Shown here: piece after piece, positions 22,419-33,144 of the stretch | How the letters are laid out: each line of letters starts with the position of its first letter | How positions within the stretch are numbered: the stretch's first letter is position 1 | Assembly: GCF_000344805.1 (NCBI RefSeq) | Contig: NC_020453.1 | Span: 434,001 to 498,000 of the forward strand | Source: Bradyrhizobium oligotrophicum S58 | Lineage (GTDB): Bacteria > Pseudomonadota > Alphaproteobacteria > Rhizobiales > Xanthobacteraceae | Direction: 5' to 3' | Length of the DNA: 64,000 nucleotides | Position numbers and translations under genes: made by a program | Notes under the pieces: model-generated | The model's input: the letters and a program-made list of their open reading frames with translations, nothing else | Databases searched by the model: none | What the model was told of the DNA's origin: nothing

Positions 22419-22555
22419 CCGTTGGGGTCCATGAGCTGTCGATCGCATAGCAGCGCAACATGACGGCGTCGTCGCGACCCACCTGCGGAGATTCGCTGCA
22501 GACCATGCGCAGAAACGGACTGTCCGGCGCCTGGCATCGATGGGCCAATCGCGGT

Positions 22556-23062
22556 TCAGCTCCCCGCGAGCGTCGTGAATTCCTTGACAACGCGCTCATA
22601 GACCGGCCGCTTGAACGGCACGATCAGCGACGGAAGGTTCTTCATCGGCTCCCAGCGCCAGCTGATGAACTCGGCCTTGTGGTGGCCGCCGCCGGGGCGC
22701 TCGACGTCGATCTCGGCATCGGTGCCGGTGAAGCGCAGCGCGAACCATTTCTGGCGCTGGCCGCGATAGCGGCCTTTCCAGGCGCGGCCCGCCACCGTGC
22801 GTGGAATGTCGTAGGTCAGCCAGTCGCCGATCTCGGCCAGCTTCTCGACCGAGCGGACGCTGGTCTCTTCATAGAGCTCGCGCTTGGCCGCTTCCCAGGT
22901 GTCCTCGCCGGGATCGACCCCGCCCTGCGGCATCTGCCAGACATGGGTGTCGTCGACATGCTCGATGCCGCCAGCGCGGCGACCGATGAACACCAGCCCT
23001 TCCGAGTTGATCAGCGTGATGCCGACGCAGGTGCGGTAGGGCAGGTCCTCGTAGCGCGTCAT
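22556..23062 (-). CDS. rppH: RNA pyrophosphohydrolase
   Basis: A 168-residue Nudix hydrolase that removes pyrophosphate from 5'-triphosphorylated mRNA and thereby triggers decay. The start [15 protein letters not shown] is typical of alphaproteobacterial RppH. The Nudix box is [20 protein letters not shown] and then TSV; Ser for Gly near its end is usual in this clade. [15 protein letters not shown] and the C-terminal [13 protein letters not shown] match RppH closely. This is the more canonical copy of the tandem pair. Confidence 0.95.
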   Translation of the reverse strand: MTRYEDLPYRTCVGITLINSEGLVFIGRRAGGIEHVDDTHVWQMPQGGVDPGEDTWEAAKRELYEETSVRSVEKLAEIGDWLTYDIPRTVAGRAWKGRYRGQRQKWFALRFTGTDAEIDVERPGGGHHKAEFISWRWEPMKNLPSLIVPFKRPVYERVVKEFTTLAGS

Positions 23063-23149
23063 TCCGTCTCGGCCTTCCTGCGTTGCTCCGCGCGTCGCTG
23101 CGCGCAGTCCTCACGCTCTCGCGTCAGCCGGTTCGGCCGGCCGTACGCT

Positions 23150-24361
23150 TCAATTCGATTTTGATTTCAGCATCGCGGTTGTCAATGGCACCAGCAGAAT
23201 GCCCTTGCGGTCGAGTCCCTTGATCCACGTCCCGATGCGATCGATCGAGACCGGCAGCGCCGACGCCGTCCCGACCGCAACGCCACGCTCCTTGGCCAGG
23301 CTCTCGAGCTTGGCGAGCGCGCTGTCGATTTCGACCGGGGTGGGCACCGCATCGATGGCGACGTCACCCTTGGCGAAGGGCATCGCGCGCCCGGTGGCCA
23401 GCGATGCCGCCACGCTGCGCGGCGCCGCACCATCGTCGAACAGAGCGAGCCCGCGCTTGGCCGCCTCATTCACGATCGGCTGCATCGCAGCCTCGGTCGC
23501 CACGAACCGCGCCCCCATGAAATTGCCGATGCCGACATAACCTTGCAGCCGGCTCATGTGCCAGAACAGCCGGTCGATGTTCTGGTCCGGGCCGAGGGTG
23601 GAGAGCAGCGTCTGCGGTCCCGGGTCATTGTCGGGATAGTCGTACGGCTCCATCGGGACCTGCAGCAGGATTTCATGCCGCTGTGTCCGCGCGCGCTCGG
23701 CGAGCTTGGTGGGATCGGAGCCGTAGGGCGTAAAGGCCAGCGTCACTGCCGGCGGCAGTTTCATGATCGCATCCACCGTCTTGGCGGCGCCGACGCCGAG
23801 GCCGCCGATCACGATTGCGATCGCCGGCATCCGCGCCGCCTTGGCGCGGTCGGCGTCGGCCGCGTAGGCGGTGAACGGCTTCACGCCGTCGGCCATCACC
23901 GGGATCATGCCATAGCGTGACTTCTCCAGCAGCCGCGGATCGACGCCCGGCATCTGGCTCGCCGCAGCGGCGGATCCAGGCTCGGCAGTCTCGCCACCGG
24001 CGCCGATCGCGACCTCCTGGCGGGCGCCGCTGGAGCCATCGATGATGGTCACGGTCTTGCGCTCGCCACCTTCCTGCTTGGCGGCCGCGGCGCCGTGATC
24101 GGCGTTCGCGTTGGATTTGGCCTCCGGCTTGACGGCGGCCTTGTCGTCCGGCTTGACGCCCTCATTGATCGCGACCCGGGCAACCGGCTCGCCGCCGAGC
24201 GGATTGTCGCTGAACAGCGCAAAGCCGACGAAAACGACCAGGAACAGGCCGAGAATGATGGCGAGCGCCTGCAGCACGGTGATGGGAAGCCGAATGCGGC
24301 GCCTGCGACGCTTCTCCGTCTGCCCGAGCGGGGCGCTCAGCTCGTCGGCCGTCTCTGTCAT
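23150..24361 (-). CDS. Divergent polysaccharide deacetylase (YibQ-like)
   Basis: A 403-residue protein. Residues 1-22 are cytoplasmic and basic (KRRRRRIRLP), and one membrane helix lies at about 25-48. An Ala/Lys/Gly-rich linker runs to about 130. The DUF610/YibQ-type fold follows, with AIVIGGLGVGAAKTVDAI, PPAVTLAFTPYG, VPMEPYDYPDNDPGP and LSTLGPDQNIDRLFWHM. This clade usually sits next to CtpA and EnvC-like genes, as here, which suggests a role at the septal envelope. Activity is unproven for the family. A terminator separates it from ctpA. Confidence 0.9.
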   Translation of the reverse strand: MTETADELSAPLGQTEKRRRRRIRLPITVLQALAIILGLFLVVFVGFALFSDNPLGGEPVARVAINEGVKPDDKAAVKPEAKSNANADHGAAAAKQEGGERKTVTIIDGSSGARQEVAIGAGGETAEPGSAAAASQMPGVDPRLLEKSRYGMIPVMADGVKPFTAYAADADRAKAARMPAIAIVIGGLGVGAAKTVDAIMKLPPAVTLAFTPYGSDPTKLAERARTQRHEILLQVPMEPYDYPDNDPGPQTLLSTLGPDQNIDRLFWHMSRLQGYVGIGNFMGARFVATEAAMQPIVNEAAKRGLALFDDGAAPRSVAASLATGRAMPFAKGDVAIDAVPTPVEIDSALAKLESLAKERGVAVGTASALPVSIDRIGTWIKGLDRKGILLVPLTTAMLKSKSN

Positions 24362-24480
24362 CGAAATTCCCGAATCAACCGGGTCGACGATACCACGGCA
24401 GCGATTCGGGCGCAGGGGCAGTGTCCGCAAGCCCGTAGATCGCGGGGAGCGGGGCTCCGGAGAAACGTGCCTGCAAATGA

Positions 24481-24506
24481 AAGGGCGGCCCCTGGAGGCC
24501 GCCCTT
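24481..24506 (-). terminator. Terminator after ctpA
   Basis: A 10-bp stem (AAGGGCGGCC / GGCCGCCCTT) with a 6-nt loop. On the minus strand it is followed by TCATTT. It lies 59 bp after the ctpA stop and upstream of the YibQ-like gene. Confidence 0.65.
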
Positions 24507-24564
24507 CAAACCCGATGTCGCGTCTCAGCCGAAATCCAGTCGGCTGCCGCTCAGTTGCCGCCGT

Positions 24565-25920
24565 TCAGTTCGCGGCTTTGGTCGCCGGCTTGTCGGCCGC
24601 GGCCTTGTCGGTCGGCGCCGGCGTGTTGGCGCTGTTCTTGATGCCGTGGAGCAGGTCGGCGGCGAGCTTGAGCGCCTTGTCGTCCTTGGCATCCGGCGGC
24701 ACGTAGGACTGCGAGCCGGTCTTCTCGTCACCGTCGTTCTTGAGGTGGCCGCGCAGCGAGGCCTCGCCCTTGGTGTCGGTACGCGACTTCAGCTCGTCCG
24801 GCACGTCCTGCAGCACCTCGATGTCAGGCACGATGCCCTTGGCCTGGATCGACTTGCCCGACGGCGTGTAGTAGCGCGCGGTGGTCAGGCGCAGTGCGCC
24901 ATTGCCGGCGCCGAGCGGGATGATGGTCTGCACCGAGCCCTTGCCGAACGAGCGCGTGCCGACCAAGGTCGCGCGCTTGTGGTCCTGCAGCGCGCCGGCC
25001 ACGATCTCCGACGCCGAAGCCGAGCCGCCATTGATCAGCACGATGACCGGCTTGCCCTTGGTGAGGTCGCCGGCATGCGCCGCGCGGCGCTGCGTCTCCT
25101 CGGCATTGCGGCCGCGGGTCGAGACGATCTCGCCGCGCTCCAGGAACGCGTCGGAGACGGTGACTGCCTCCTCGAGCAAACCGCCCGGATTGTTGCGCAG
25201 GTCGATGATGTAACCCTTCAGCTTGTCACCGATCGAGCCTTGCAGATCGGCAATGCTCTTCTTCAGGCCTTCGGTGGTCTGCTCGTTGAAGGTGGTGATG
25301 CGGATATAGGCGATGTCGTCGGTCTCCGTGCGCGAGCGCACCGAACGGACGCGGATGTTGTCGCGGGTCAGCGTGACGTCGAGCGGATTGTCGGCGCCCT
25401 TGCGCACGACCTTCAGCTTGATCTTGGTGCCGACCGGGCCGCGCATCTTCTCGACGGCCTGATTGAGGGTCAGGCCCTGCACGGCTTCATCGTCGAGATT
25501 GGTGATGATGTCGTTGGCCTGGATGCCCGCCTTCGAGGCCGGCGTATCGTCGATCGGCGATACCACCTTGATCAGGCCGTCTTCCATCGTCACCTCGATG
25601 CCGAGGCCGCCGAACTCGCCGCGGGTCTGCACCTGCATGTCGCGGAAGCTCTTCGCATCCATGTAGCTCGAATGCGGATCGAGGCCGGAGAGCATGCCGC
25701 TGATCGCGGACTCGACCAGCTTCGAATCGTCGGGCTTCTCGACATAGTCGCTGCGCACCCGCTCGAACACGTCGCCGAACAGATTGAGCTGGCGATAGGT
25801 ATCGGCGGTCGCGGCGCGCGCCGTCGATCCCATCAACACCGCGCGCGGTTGGGAGACGAACAAGGTCAATGCCGCACCGGTGGCCGCGCTCAGGAGAATT
25901 ACCGAAGTCTTACGCATCAT
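24565..25920 (-). CDS. ctpA: Carboxyl-terminal processing peptidase, S41 family
   Basis: A 451-residue periplasmic serine protease of the CtpA/Prc family. The signal sequence is about 1-30 (SVILLSAATGAALTLFVS). A PDZ domain is at about 90-170 (GEFGGLGIEVTMEDGLIKVV). The catalytic S41 core has NGGSASASEIVAGAL (nucleophile Ser) and RSFGKGSVQ (general-base Lys). A hydrophilic tail follows. The ATG overlaps the stop of the upstream EnvC-like gene by 4 bp, so the two are translationally coupled. This pairing fits proteolytic control of peptidoglycan hydrolase factors. Confidence 0.95.
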   Translation of the reverse strand: MMRKTSVILLSAATGAALTLFVSQPRAVLMGSTARAATADTYRQLNLFGDVFERVRSDYVEKPDDSKLVESAISGMLSGLDPHSSYMDAKSFRDMQVQTRGEFGGLGIEVTMEDGLIKVVSPIDDTPASKAGIQANDIITNLDDEAVQGLTLNQAVEKMRGPVGTKIKLKVVRKGADNPLDVTLTRDNIRVRSVRSRTETDDIAYIRITTFNEQTTEGLKKSIADLQGSIGDKLKGYIIDLRNNPGGLLEEAVTVSDAFLERGEIVSTRGRNAEETQRRAAHAGDLTKGKPVIVLINGGSASASEIVAGALQDHKRATLVGTRSFGKGSVQTIIPLGAGNGALRLTTARYYTPSGKSIQAKGIVPDIEVLQDVPDELKSRTDTKGEASLRGHLKNDGDEKTGSQSYVPPDAKDDKALKLAADLLHGIKNSANTPAPTDKAAADKPATKAAN

Positions 25921-27287
25921 CCGCGTACCTTTTCGCCTTCATTTGCGGCCCACCATGGGCCTGGATCGATTGGAGTGCCGTCCTTACGGAACTCGACATA
26001 GAGCACTGGTTGACTCGCATTGGTAGCGAGAATGGAGGCAACCTGGGACGAGTTACCCATGGTCGCGACCGGCTCTCCCGTCTGAACAAACTGCCCGATG
26101 TTGACGGAAATGCGCTCCATCCCGGCGATCAGGACATGATACCCGCCACCGGCGTTGAGGATCAAGAGTTGTCCGTAGCTGCGGAAGGGGCCCGCATACA
26201 CAACCCAGCCATCACACGGGGTTGTGACCTGGGCGCCCGGACGGGCCGCCAAAGAAATGCCTTTATCGGAGCCGCCGGCGCCGTCGGACGCGCCGAATTC
26301 GCGAATTTTGCTGCCGTTGACCGGAAAGGTGAGCATGCCCTTGGTCGAGGCGAACGCGATCGCCGGCGCCTTGCGGCCCGGGTTGCGCAGCGCATTCGCG
26401 TCCGGCTTGCTGTTGACCGGCACCCCCTGCAGGCTCGCCGTCGAGGCCGCCTTGGCGGCGCTCTTGAGGTCCAGCTCCATGGTCGTGATCAGACCCTGCA
26501 GCGAGTCGATCTGCTGGGCCAGCACCGCGGCGCGGGCGCTTTCGGCTTCCATGTCCTTTTCGGCCGAGGTCTGCTTGCGCTGGCGCTCTTCCACCAGAGC
26601 GGCGAGGCGGGTCTGGTCGGTGCGCAGCCTGTCGCGGTCGCCGGCGAGCTTGTCGCGCTCGCTGGCGATCGTCTTGCGGATGGCGACGAGCTCGCCGAGA
26701 TCGGTCGAGAGCTTCTCGGCCCGGCTGCGCATCTCAGGGATCACCGAACCCAGCAGCATCGCCGTGCGCAAGGATTGCAGGGCGTCCTCGGGACGGACGA
26801 GCAGGGCAGGCGGAGTGCGGCGGCCGGCGCGCTGCAGCGCGGCCAGAACCTCGATGATCTCGGTGCGCCGTGCTTCCAGCGACGTCCGCAGATCCTGCTC
26901 GCGGCCGTCGAAGCCGCGCAGCCGCGTTTCCGCCTCGCCGACCCGGACTTCGACGCTGCGCACCTGCGCGGCAACGTCGATCAGCTGCTGATTGAGCTTG
27001 CCGCGATCGTCGCCGAGCGCGGCAATATCGGCCTTCAGGCGCTCCTGCGCCTCGGCGGCGGCCTTCTGGGCAGCGCGCGCCGCTTCCAGCTCCTGCTCGC
27101 GCTGCTTCAACTGCTCGGGGGTCGGCGGTGTCGATGAAACAGTGCCGGGGATGGAGGGCCGAAGTCCGGTCTGCGCTGCGGCCGGTATCACCGGAAGCAT
27201 GACCAGCAGCACGATCAGCGACGCGCGGCACGGCCGGCCGCTGCGGCCGGTGATCGAGGAGCGAGAAAGGGGCCGCGCGGCAAACAT
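25917..27287 (-). CDS. EnvC/LytM-type amidase activator, catalytic residues lost
   Basis: A 456-residue periplasmic protein. The signal peptide is about 20-39 (SLIVLLVMLPVIPAAAQ). A long coiled coil follows (about 55-300, KQREQELEAARAAQKAA), then a C-terminal LytM (M23) domain at about 330-450. The zinc-binding motifs are changed: the usual HxGxD is read as DKGIS, and the usual HxH position is YHVLIAGM. It is therefore probably a non-catalytic activator of a murein amidase in cell division, like E. coli EnvC, rather than a peptidase. It is coupled to ctpA by a 4-bp overlap. Confidence 0.92.
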   Translation of the reverse strand: MFAARPLSRSSITGRSGRPCRASLIVLLVMLPVIPAAAQTGLRPSIPGTVSSTPPTPEQLKQREQELEAARAAQKAAAEAQERLKADIAALGDDRGKLNQQLIDVAAQVRSVEVRVGEAETRLRGFDGREQDLRTSLEARRTEIIEVLAALQRAGRRTPPALLVRPEDALQSLRTAMLLGSVIPEMRSRAEKLSTDLGELVAIRKTIASERDKLAGDRDRLRTDQTRLAALVEERQRKQTSAEKDMEAESARAAVLAQQIDSLQGLITTMELDLKSAAKAASTASLQGVPVNSKPDANALRNPGRKAPAIAFASTKGMLTFPVNGSKIREFGASDGAGGSDKGISLAARPGAQVTTPCDGWVVYAGPFRSYGQLLILNAGGGYHVLIAGMERISVNIGQFVQTGEPVATMGNSSQVASILATNASQPVLYVEFRKDGTPIDPGPWWAANEGEKVRG

Positions 27288-27320
27288 CGACGTCCTTATT
27301 GTGCTCCCATCGTCCCTGAT

Positions 27321-27809
27321 TCAAGCGCGGTGATAGGGGTGACCAGCCAGGATCGTTGCAGTACGGTAAATCTGCTCGAGCAGCAGGACGCGCACGATCT
27401 GATGCGGCCAGGTCGCAGCCCCGAACGCGACCCCGAGTTTGGCTGTGCGCCGCAATTCAGGCGAAAGTCCGTCTGCGCCGCCGATCACGAAGACGGCCGC
27501 GGGAAGCCCCTGGTCCCGCCAGCGTCCGAGGTGACTCGCAAAGGTTGTGCTGTCGATGTTCTGGCCACGTTCGTCCAGACAGACGAGAACGGCCTTGTCA
27601 GGGATCGCCGCGGCGATCGCCGCCGCCTCTTCGGAGATCCGGGTTGCGGCATCGCGCGCGCGGCTCTCCGGGATTTCCTGAATGTCGAGGCCACGAAAGC
27701 CAAGCTTGCGGCCGAGGTCCTCGAAACGCTCGCGGTAGCGCTCCGCGAGCTCCCGCTCGGGACCCTGCTTCAATCGACCGATGGCGATCACGACGATGCG
27801 CATGCGCAC
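27321..27809 (-). CDS. rlmH: 23S rRNA pseudouridine-1915 N3-methyltransferase
   Basis: A 162-residue SPOUT methyltransferase that methylates pseudouridine 1915 in helix 69 of 23S rRNA. The SAM-binding knot is seen in FVIGGADGLSPELR and FGAATWPHQIVRVLLLEQIYR. The C-terminal GHPYHR motif is diagnostic. Two starts are possible, at 27809 and 27803 (MRMRIVV or MRIVV). It follows rsfS by 41 bp on the same strand, the common rhizobial order. Confidence 0.96.
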   Translation of the reverse strand: MRMRIVVIAIGRLKQGPERELAERYRERFEDLGRKLGFRGLDIQEIPESRARDAATRISEEAAAIAAAIPDKAVLVCLDERGQNIDSTTFASHLGRWRDQGLPAAVFVIGGADGLSPELRRTAKLGVAFGAATWPHQIVRVLLLEQIYRTATILAGHPYHRA

Positions 27810-27850
27810 GCCTTAACACGTGCGCGCAGCGATTCGTATCGCGACCGGGC

Positions 27851-28333
27851 CTAGACCGTCTTCGCCGGCTTCGGCCCTTGGGTCCACAATCGTTCGAGAT
27901 TGTAGAACTCGCGGACCTCGGGCCTGAACACGTGCACGATCACGTCGCCGGAGTCGATCAGCACCCAGTCGCAGTTGGGCAGGCCTTCGACGTGGAGCTT
28001 CGCGTTGCCGGCTTCCTTCAGGCCTTTGGCGACGTTCTCCGCGATCGATCCGACGTGCCGGTTGGAGCGGCCCGTGGTGATGACCATGTAGTCGGAATAG
28101 GCCGATTTGCCATGAAGGTCGATTGTGACCGTCTCTTCCGCCTTCATGTCCTCGAGGCGGGAGAGGATCGTGCGCAAGGTCTTGTCGGCGTCGGGTTGCG
28201 CCTGCAAGGCCGCATCTTGGCTCGAAGTCTTACGCGCCGACTTGATAGTCGCCGACTTGGAAGTCGTTGCCTTGGAAGTCGCTGCCTTGGACGTCTTGGG
28301 CAAGGCCGACTGGGACAATACAGATGTGGTCAG
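27851..28333 (-). CDS. rsfS: Ribosomal silencing factor RsfS, probable CTG start
   Basis: RsfS (Iojap/YbeB) binds ribosomal protein L14 and blocks subunit joining in starvation. The core domain is about 50-150 (VTIDLHGKSAYSDYMVITTGRSNRHVG; DWVLIDSGDVIVHVF), near normal. The N-terminal 40 residues are a low-complexity Ser/Thr/Ala/Lys repeat encoded by 15-bp DNA repeats. No ATG or GTG lies in frame before the repeats. TTG at 28318 has no ribosome-binding site, but CTG at 28333 has AAGGAA 6 nt upstream. I take CTG as the more likely start (160 residues); the start remains uncertain. Confidence 0.88.
   Translation of the reverse strand: MTTSVLSQSALPKTSKAATSKATTSKSATIKSARKTSSQDAALQAQPDADKTLRTILSRLEDMKAEETVTIDLHGKSAYSDYMVITTGRSNRHVGSIAENVAKGLKEAGNAKLHVEGLPNCDWVLIDSGDVIVHVFRPEVREFYNLERLWTQGPKPAKTV
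28242..28301. repeat. Four degenerate 15-bp tandem repeats in rsfS
   Basis: Units begin at 28242, 28257, 28272 and 28287, each starting TTG followed by a GTC core. They encode a five-residue S/T-K-A/S-type repeat in the N-terminal tail of RsfS. Copy number could vary by slippage without breaking the frame. Confidence 0.75.
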
Positions 28334-28355
28334 GGACCATTCCTTTCACTGTATC

Positions 28356-28375
28356 GCAGGCCGAATCCGGCCTGC
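28356..28375. other. Hairpin between nadD and rsfS
   Basis: A perfect 8-bp stem (GCAGGCCG / CGGCCTGC) with a 4-nt loop in the 202-bp gap, without a T-run on the minus strand. Possible mRNA structure or weak terminator. Confidence 0.4.
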
Positions 28376-28535
28376 TAACCATAGTAGACATGTGGGGTTA
28401 ATGGTTTCAACAATCCAGTACCCCGCGGTTGCCTGGTCCGGCTTGGCGACCTGATGACCCGCCCGGACCGCGACGGGGATCGTTGAGTTCCATGCACATC
28501 CGATGCCGGGCGGGCGCCAGCCCGCGCGGCATACC

Positions 28536-29177
28536 TCAAAACGACTTCCAGCTGCCGTCCGGGTTCCTCAACCCGGTCGATGACAGGCTCAGCTTCAGGC
28601 CGGTGAGGTAAACCCAGGCCGGCGCCGCACGGTCGGCGAGACGGCTGGCCTGCGCCTCCGGAATGCGATAGCGCGCCAATGCGCGTGCTGCGGGTGCGTT
28701 CAGGGCGCGGAAGCTGCGTGGCGGACGATCGACCACGGCCATGGGCACCTGGGCCGCGATGTGCTGCCACTTCTGCCAGCGATGGAACTGCGCGAGGTTG
28801 TCGGCGCCCATGATCCACACGAAGCGCAGGCGCGAGGCGCGGCGGCGCAAATAATCGATCGTGTCGGCAGTGTAGCGGGTGCCGATGACGGATTCGAGAC
28901 AGCTGATCTCGATGCGTGGATCGGCGGCGACCTTGCGGGCGGCCTCGGCGCGTTCGGCCAGCGCATGCAGTCCGCCATTGTTCTTGAGCGGATTGCCGGG
29001 CGTGACCAGCCACCACACACGATCGAGCTGCAGCCGTTTCAGCGCGAACAGGCTGATCGCGCGATGCGCCTGGTGCGGCGGATTGAACGAGCCGCCGAGC
29101 AGGCCAATGCGCATGCCGTCGCTGTGGGGCGGCAGCGCCTGGCGGATCGCGAGGCGCACCGAGGCGGCGTCGGTCAC
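28536..29177 (-). CDS. nadD: Nicotinate-nucleotide adenylyltransferase
   Basis: NadD adenylylates nicotinate mononucleotide in NAD biosynthesis. The nucleotidyl-transferase motif [11 protein letters not shown] sits at the start of the Rossmann fold. VTPGNPLK and the late ISSTGLR-like [13 protein letters not shown] motif complete the family pattern. I chose GTG at 29177 (213 residues) because GGGAG lies 5 nt upstream; the longer GTG at 29213 has no such site. MRIGLLGG at 29114 is a third possibility. It follows proA by 48 bp. Confidence 0.94.
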   Translation of the reverse strand: MTDAASVRLAIRQALPPHSDGMRIGLLGGSFNPPHQAHRAISLFALKRLQLDRVWWLVTPGNPLKNNGGLHALAERAEAARKVAADPRIEISCLESVIGTRYTADTIDYLRRRASRLRFVWIMGADNLAQFHRWQKWQHIAAQVPMAVVDRPPRSFRALNAPAARALARYRIPEAQASRLADRAAPAWVYLTGLKLSLSSTGLRNPDGSWKSF

Positions 29178-29225
29178 GGCGGCTCCCGCTTGCTGCCCGG
29201 GCGACTCAACCACAGGGTGCGGCGA

Positions 29226-30515
29226 TCATGGCCGGGTCTGCCCGGTGCCGTGAATCCGGTATTTGAAGCTGGTCAGCTGCTCGACGCCGACCGGGCCGCG
29301 CGCATGGAATTTGCCCGTAGCGATGCCGATCTCGGCGCCAAAGCCGAACTCGCCGCCATCGGCGAACTGGGTCGAGGCATTGTGCAACACGATCGCCGAG
29401 TCGACCTCGTTGAGAAACCTGTCGGCCACCGCGTTGTCCTCTGTCACGATCGCATCGGTGTGGTGCGAGCCGTGCTCGTGAATGTGGGCGATCGCACCGT
29501 CCACGCCATCGACCACCCTGGCGGCGATGATGGCGTCGAGATATTCGGTGTTCCAATCCTCGTCGCTGGCCGGCTTCACCCGCGCATCGGCCGCACGCAC
29601 GGCGTCATCGCCGCGCACCTCGCAGCCGGCGCCGATCAGCATGTCGACCAGCGGCTTGATCTTGTCCTGCGACGCGCGGTCGACCAGCAGCGTCTCGGCC
29701 GCGCCGCACACGCCGGTGCGCCGCATCTTCGCGTTAAGCACGATCGACTTGGCCATCTCCAGATCGGCGGCGCCATCGACATAGACGTGGTTGACGCCTT
29801 CGAGATGCGCGAACACCGGCACGCGCGCCTCGGCCTCGACGCGCGCGACGAGGCTCTTGCCGCCGCGCGGCACGATCACGTCGACGCCGCCGTTCAGGCC
29901 GGACAGCAGCAGGCCGACCGCCGCACGGTCGCGCGTCGGCACCAGCGTGATCGCGGCCTCCGGCAGGCCGGATTCGCGGAGCCCCTCGACCATGCATTGA
30001 TGGATCGCGCGGCAGGAGCGGAACGAGTCCGAGCCGCCGCGCAGGATCACGGCATTGCCGGATTTCAGGCACAGCACGCCGGCATCGGCCGCGACATTGG
30101 GACGGCTCTCGAAGATCACGGCGATGACGCCGAGCGGCACCCGCACGCGCTCGATGGTCATGCCGTTCGGTCGCTGCCAGCTCTCGGTGACGACACCGAC
30201 CGGATCGGCGACACCGCGCACGACCGCGATGCCGTCGGCCATGGCGGCGACACGGGCTGGCGTCAGGGTGAGGCGGTCGAGGAAGGACGACGTCATGCCG
30301 CCGGCCTTGGCCTCGGCGACGTCCTCGGCATTGGCCGCGATGATGGCGTCTGCCTGGACCCGGATCCGCCGCTCCATCGCCTCGAGCGCCCGGTTCTTCT
30401 GCTCGGCCGGCGCCAGCGACAGCACGCGCGCAGCCGCACGGGCGCGCTGGGCGAGGTCGTTCATCAGGACGGGCAGATCGGCGCTGCCGTCGATGGCTTT
30501 CAGAGGTGCGGTCAT
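29226..30515 (-). CDS. proA: Gamma-glutamyl phosphate reductase
   Basis: ProA reduces gamma-glutamyl phosphate to glutamate semialdehyde, the second step of proline synthesis. It has 429 residues. The aldehyde-dehydrogenase fold includes IPLG-type substrate/NADP contacts ([16 protein letters not shown]), the nucleophilic cysteine in [13 protein letters not shown], and the late [21 protein letters not shown]. proB is 74 bp upstream on the same strand. Confidence 0.97.
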   Translation of the reverse strand: MTAPLKAIDGSADLPVLMNDLAQRARAAARVLSLAPAEQKNRALEAMERRIRVQADAIIAANAEDVAEAKAGGMTSSFLDRLTLTPARVAAMADGIAVVRGVADPVGVVTESWQRPNGMTIERVRVPLGVIAVIFESRPNVAADAGVLCLKSGNAVILRGGSDSFRSCRAIHQCMVEGLRESGLPEAAITLVPTRDRAAVGLLLSGLNGGVDVIVPRGGKSLVARVEAEARVPVFAHLEGVNHVYVDGAADLEMAKSIVLNAKMRRTGVCGAAETLLVDRASQDKIKPLVDMLIGAGCEVRGDDAVRAADARVKPASDEDWNTEYLDAIIAARVVDGVDGAIAHIHEHGSHHTDAIVTEDNAVADRFLNEVDSAIVLHNASTQFADGGEFGFGAEIGIATGKFHARGPVGVEQLTSFKYRIHGTGQTRP

Positions 30516-30589
30516 GGGCGGTTCAACCTTGAATTAAGGCCCTCCAGTAGCACGGAAAGCGGCCTTTTGCGAACGCTCGCGGCAGGGCG

Positions 30590-31729
30590 TTAGGCCGGTC
30601 CCACCCCCGCCGGGCCGATCACCAGGTCGTCGCGGTGGATCATCTCGGCGCGGCCGGACACGCCGAGGATCAGCGCCACGTCCGGCGAGGAGCGGCCCTT
30701 GATCCGCTCGGCATCATCGGCGTCGTAGGCGACGAGGCCGCGGCCGATTTCGTGGGTGTCGGGACCGCGCACCACGACGGCGTCGCCGCGGGCGAACTGG
30801 CCGTCGACCCGGATCACGCCAGCCGGCAGCAGGCTCTTGCCGGCGCGCAGCGCGGTGACGGCGCCGGCGTCGATCGTCAGCGTGCCCTTCGGCTCCAGTG
30901 AGCCTGCGATCCAGCGCTTTCGCGCGGTGACGGGATTTGCTGGCGTCAGGAACCAGGTGCAGCGGCCGCCATTGGCGACCGCCGCCAGCGGGTGTTCGAT
31001 CTTGCCGGAGGCGATGAGCATGTGGGTGCCGGCGGTGGTCGCGATCTTGGCGGCTTCGATCTTGGTCAGCATGCCGCCGCGTGAGAATTCCGAAGCCGCG
31101 CTGCCGGCCATCGCCTCGATGTCGGCGGTGATGCTCTCGACCACGGGGATCAGCCTCGCATTCGGATCCTTCGCTGGCGGGGCCGTGTAGAGGCCGTCGA
31201 TGTCCGACAGCAGCACCAGCAGGTCGGCGCTCGCCATGGTCGCGACGCGGGCGGCGAGGCGGTCATTGTCGCCGTAACGAATTTCGGCGGTCGCCACCGT
31301 GTCGTTCTCGTTGATGATCGGCACCGCGCGCCATTCCAGCAGCTTGGCGATCGTCGAACGGGCGTTGAGATAGCGGCGCCGCTCCTCGGTGTCCTGCAGG
31401 GTCACCAGGATCTGGCCGGCACCGATGCCGTGCGCGCCGAGCACCTCCGACCAGGTCCGCGCCAGCGCGATCTGGCCGACGGCGGCAGCGGCCTGGCTCT
31501 CCTCCAGCTTCAGCGGCCCGCGCGGCAGCTTCAAGCGGCTGCGGCCGAGCGCGATCGAGCCCGAGGACACCACCAGCAGCTCGCAGCCGCGGCCATGCAG
31601 CCGCGCGATGTCGGCCGCCAGCGCCGTGAGCCAGGAGGCGCGGACCTCACCGGCGTCGGAATCGACCAGCAGCGACGAGCCGACCTTGACGACGATGCGG
31701 CGAAAATTTTCGAGACGGGGGCTGGTCAT
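30590..31729 (-). CDS. proB: Glutamate 5-kinase
   Basis: ProB phosphorylates glutamate, the first and feedback-inhibited step of proline synthesis. It has 379 residues. The amino-acid-kinase domain runs to about 255 ([39 protein letters not shown]), and a C-terminal PUA domain follows (about 280-370). The ATG at 31729 starts [17 protein letters not shown]; a longer in-frame reading lacks family resemblance. It lies between obgE and proA in the conserved obg-proB-proA order. Confidence 0.96.
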   Translation of the reverse strand: MTSPRLENFRRIVVKVGSSLLVDSDAGEVRASWLTALAADIARLHGRGCELLVVSSGSIALGRSRLKLPRGPLKLEESQAAAAVGQIALARTWSEVLGAHGIGAGQILVTLQDTEERRRYLNARSTIAKLLEWRAVPIINENDTVATAEIRYGDNDRLAARVATMASADLLVLLSDIDGLYTAPPAKDPNARLIPVVESITADIEAMAGSAASEFSRGGMLTKIEAAKIATTAGTHMLIASGKIEHPLAAVANGGRCTWFLTPANPVTARKRWIAGSLEPKGTLTIDAGAVTALRAGKSLLPAGVIRVDGQFARGDAVVVRGPDTHEIGRGLVAYDADDAERIKGRSSPDVALILGVSGRAEMIHRDDLVIGPAGVGPA

Positions 31730-31872
31730 GCTGCGAACGGGGTCGGTGCAATCCCTCGTTTCATGATGAGAGCTGCGTGGCGGACACGCGGCCTGCACAA
31801 GACGGGGATGTGTGTTGATGAACAAGGGCGAGTGTCGCAAGCCGATGCCTGCGAGGCAAGGCTGGCGTCAGC

Positions 31873-32994
<1,122 letters not shown>

Positions 32995-33033
32995 TTAATT
33001 CGGCCCGAAGCCTTAATTTCGAGCGGTAAACCG

Positions 33034-33072
33034 GCGTTGCGCAGGAGTTGGACAAGCGTTGCGCAGGAGTTG
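33034..33072. repeat. Two direct 17-bp repeats upstream of the DMT gene
   Basis: The unit GCGTTGCGCAGGAGTTG occurs at 33034-33050 and 33056-33072, a 22-bp period. It lies 73 bp before the start of the DMT transporter gene and after the divergent obgE start. The period is about two helical turns, so a regulator-binding role is possible, but a simple duplication is equally likely. Confidence 0.6.
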
Positions 33073-33144
33073 CGGCAGGGCTGCGTCACGCGCCCTGCGG
33101 ATGGGCTGGAGCAACAGCGGCCCGCCTGATAAGGCACCCCGATC

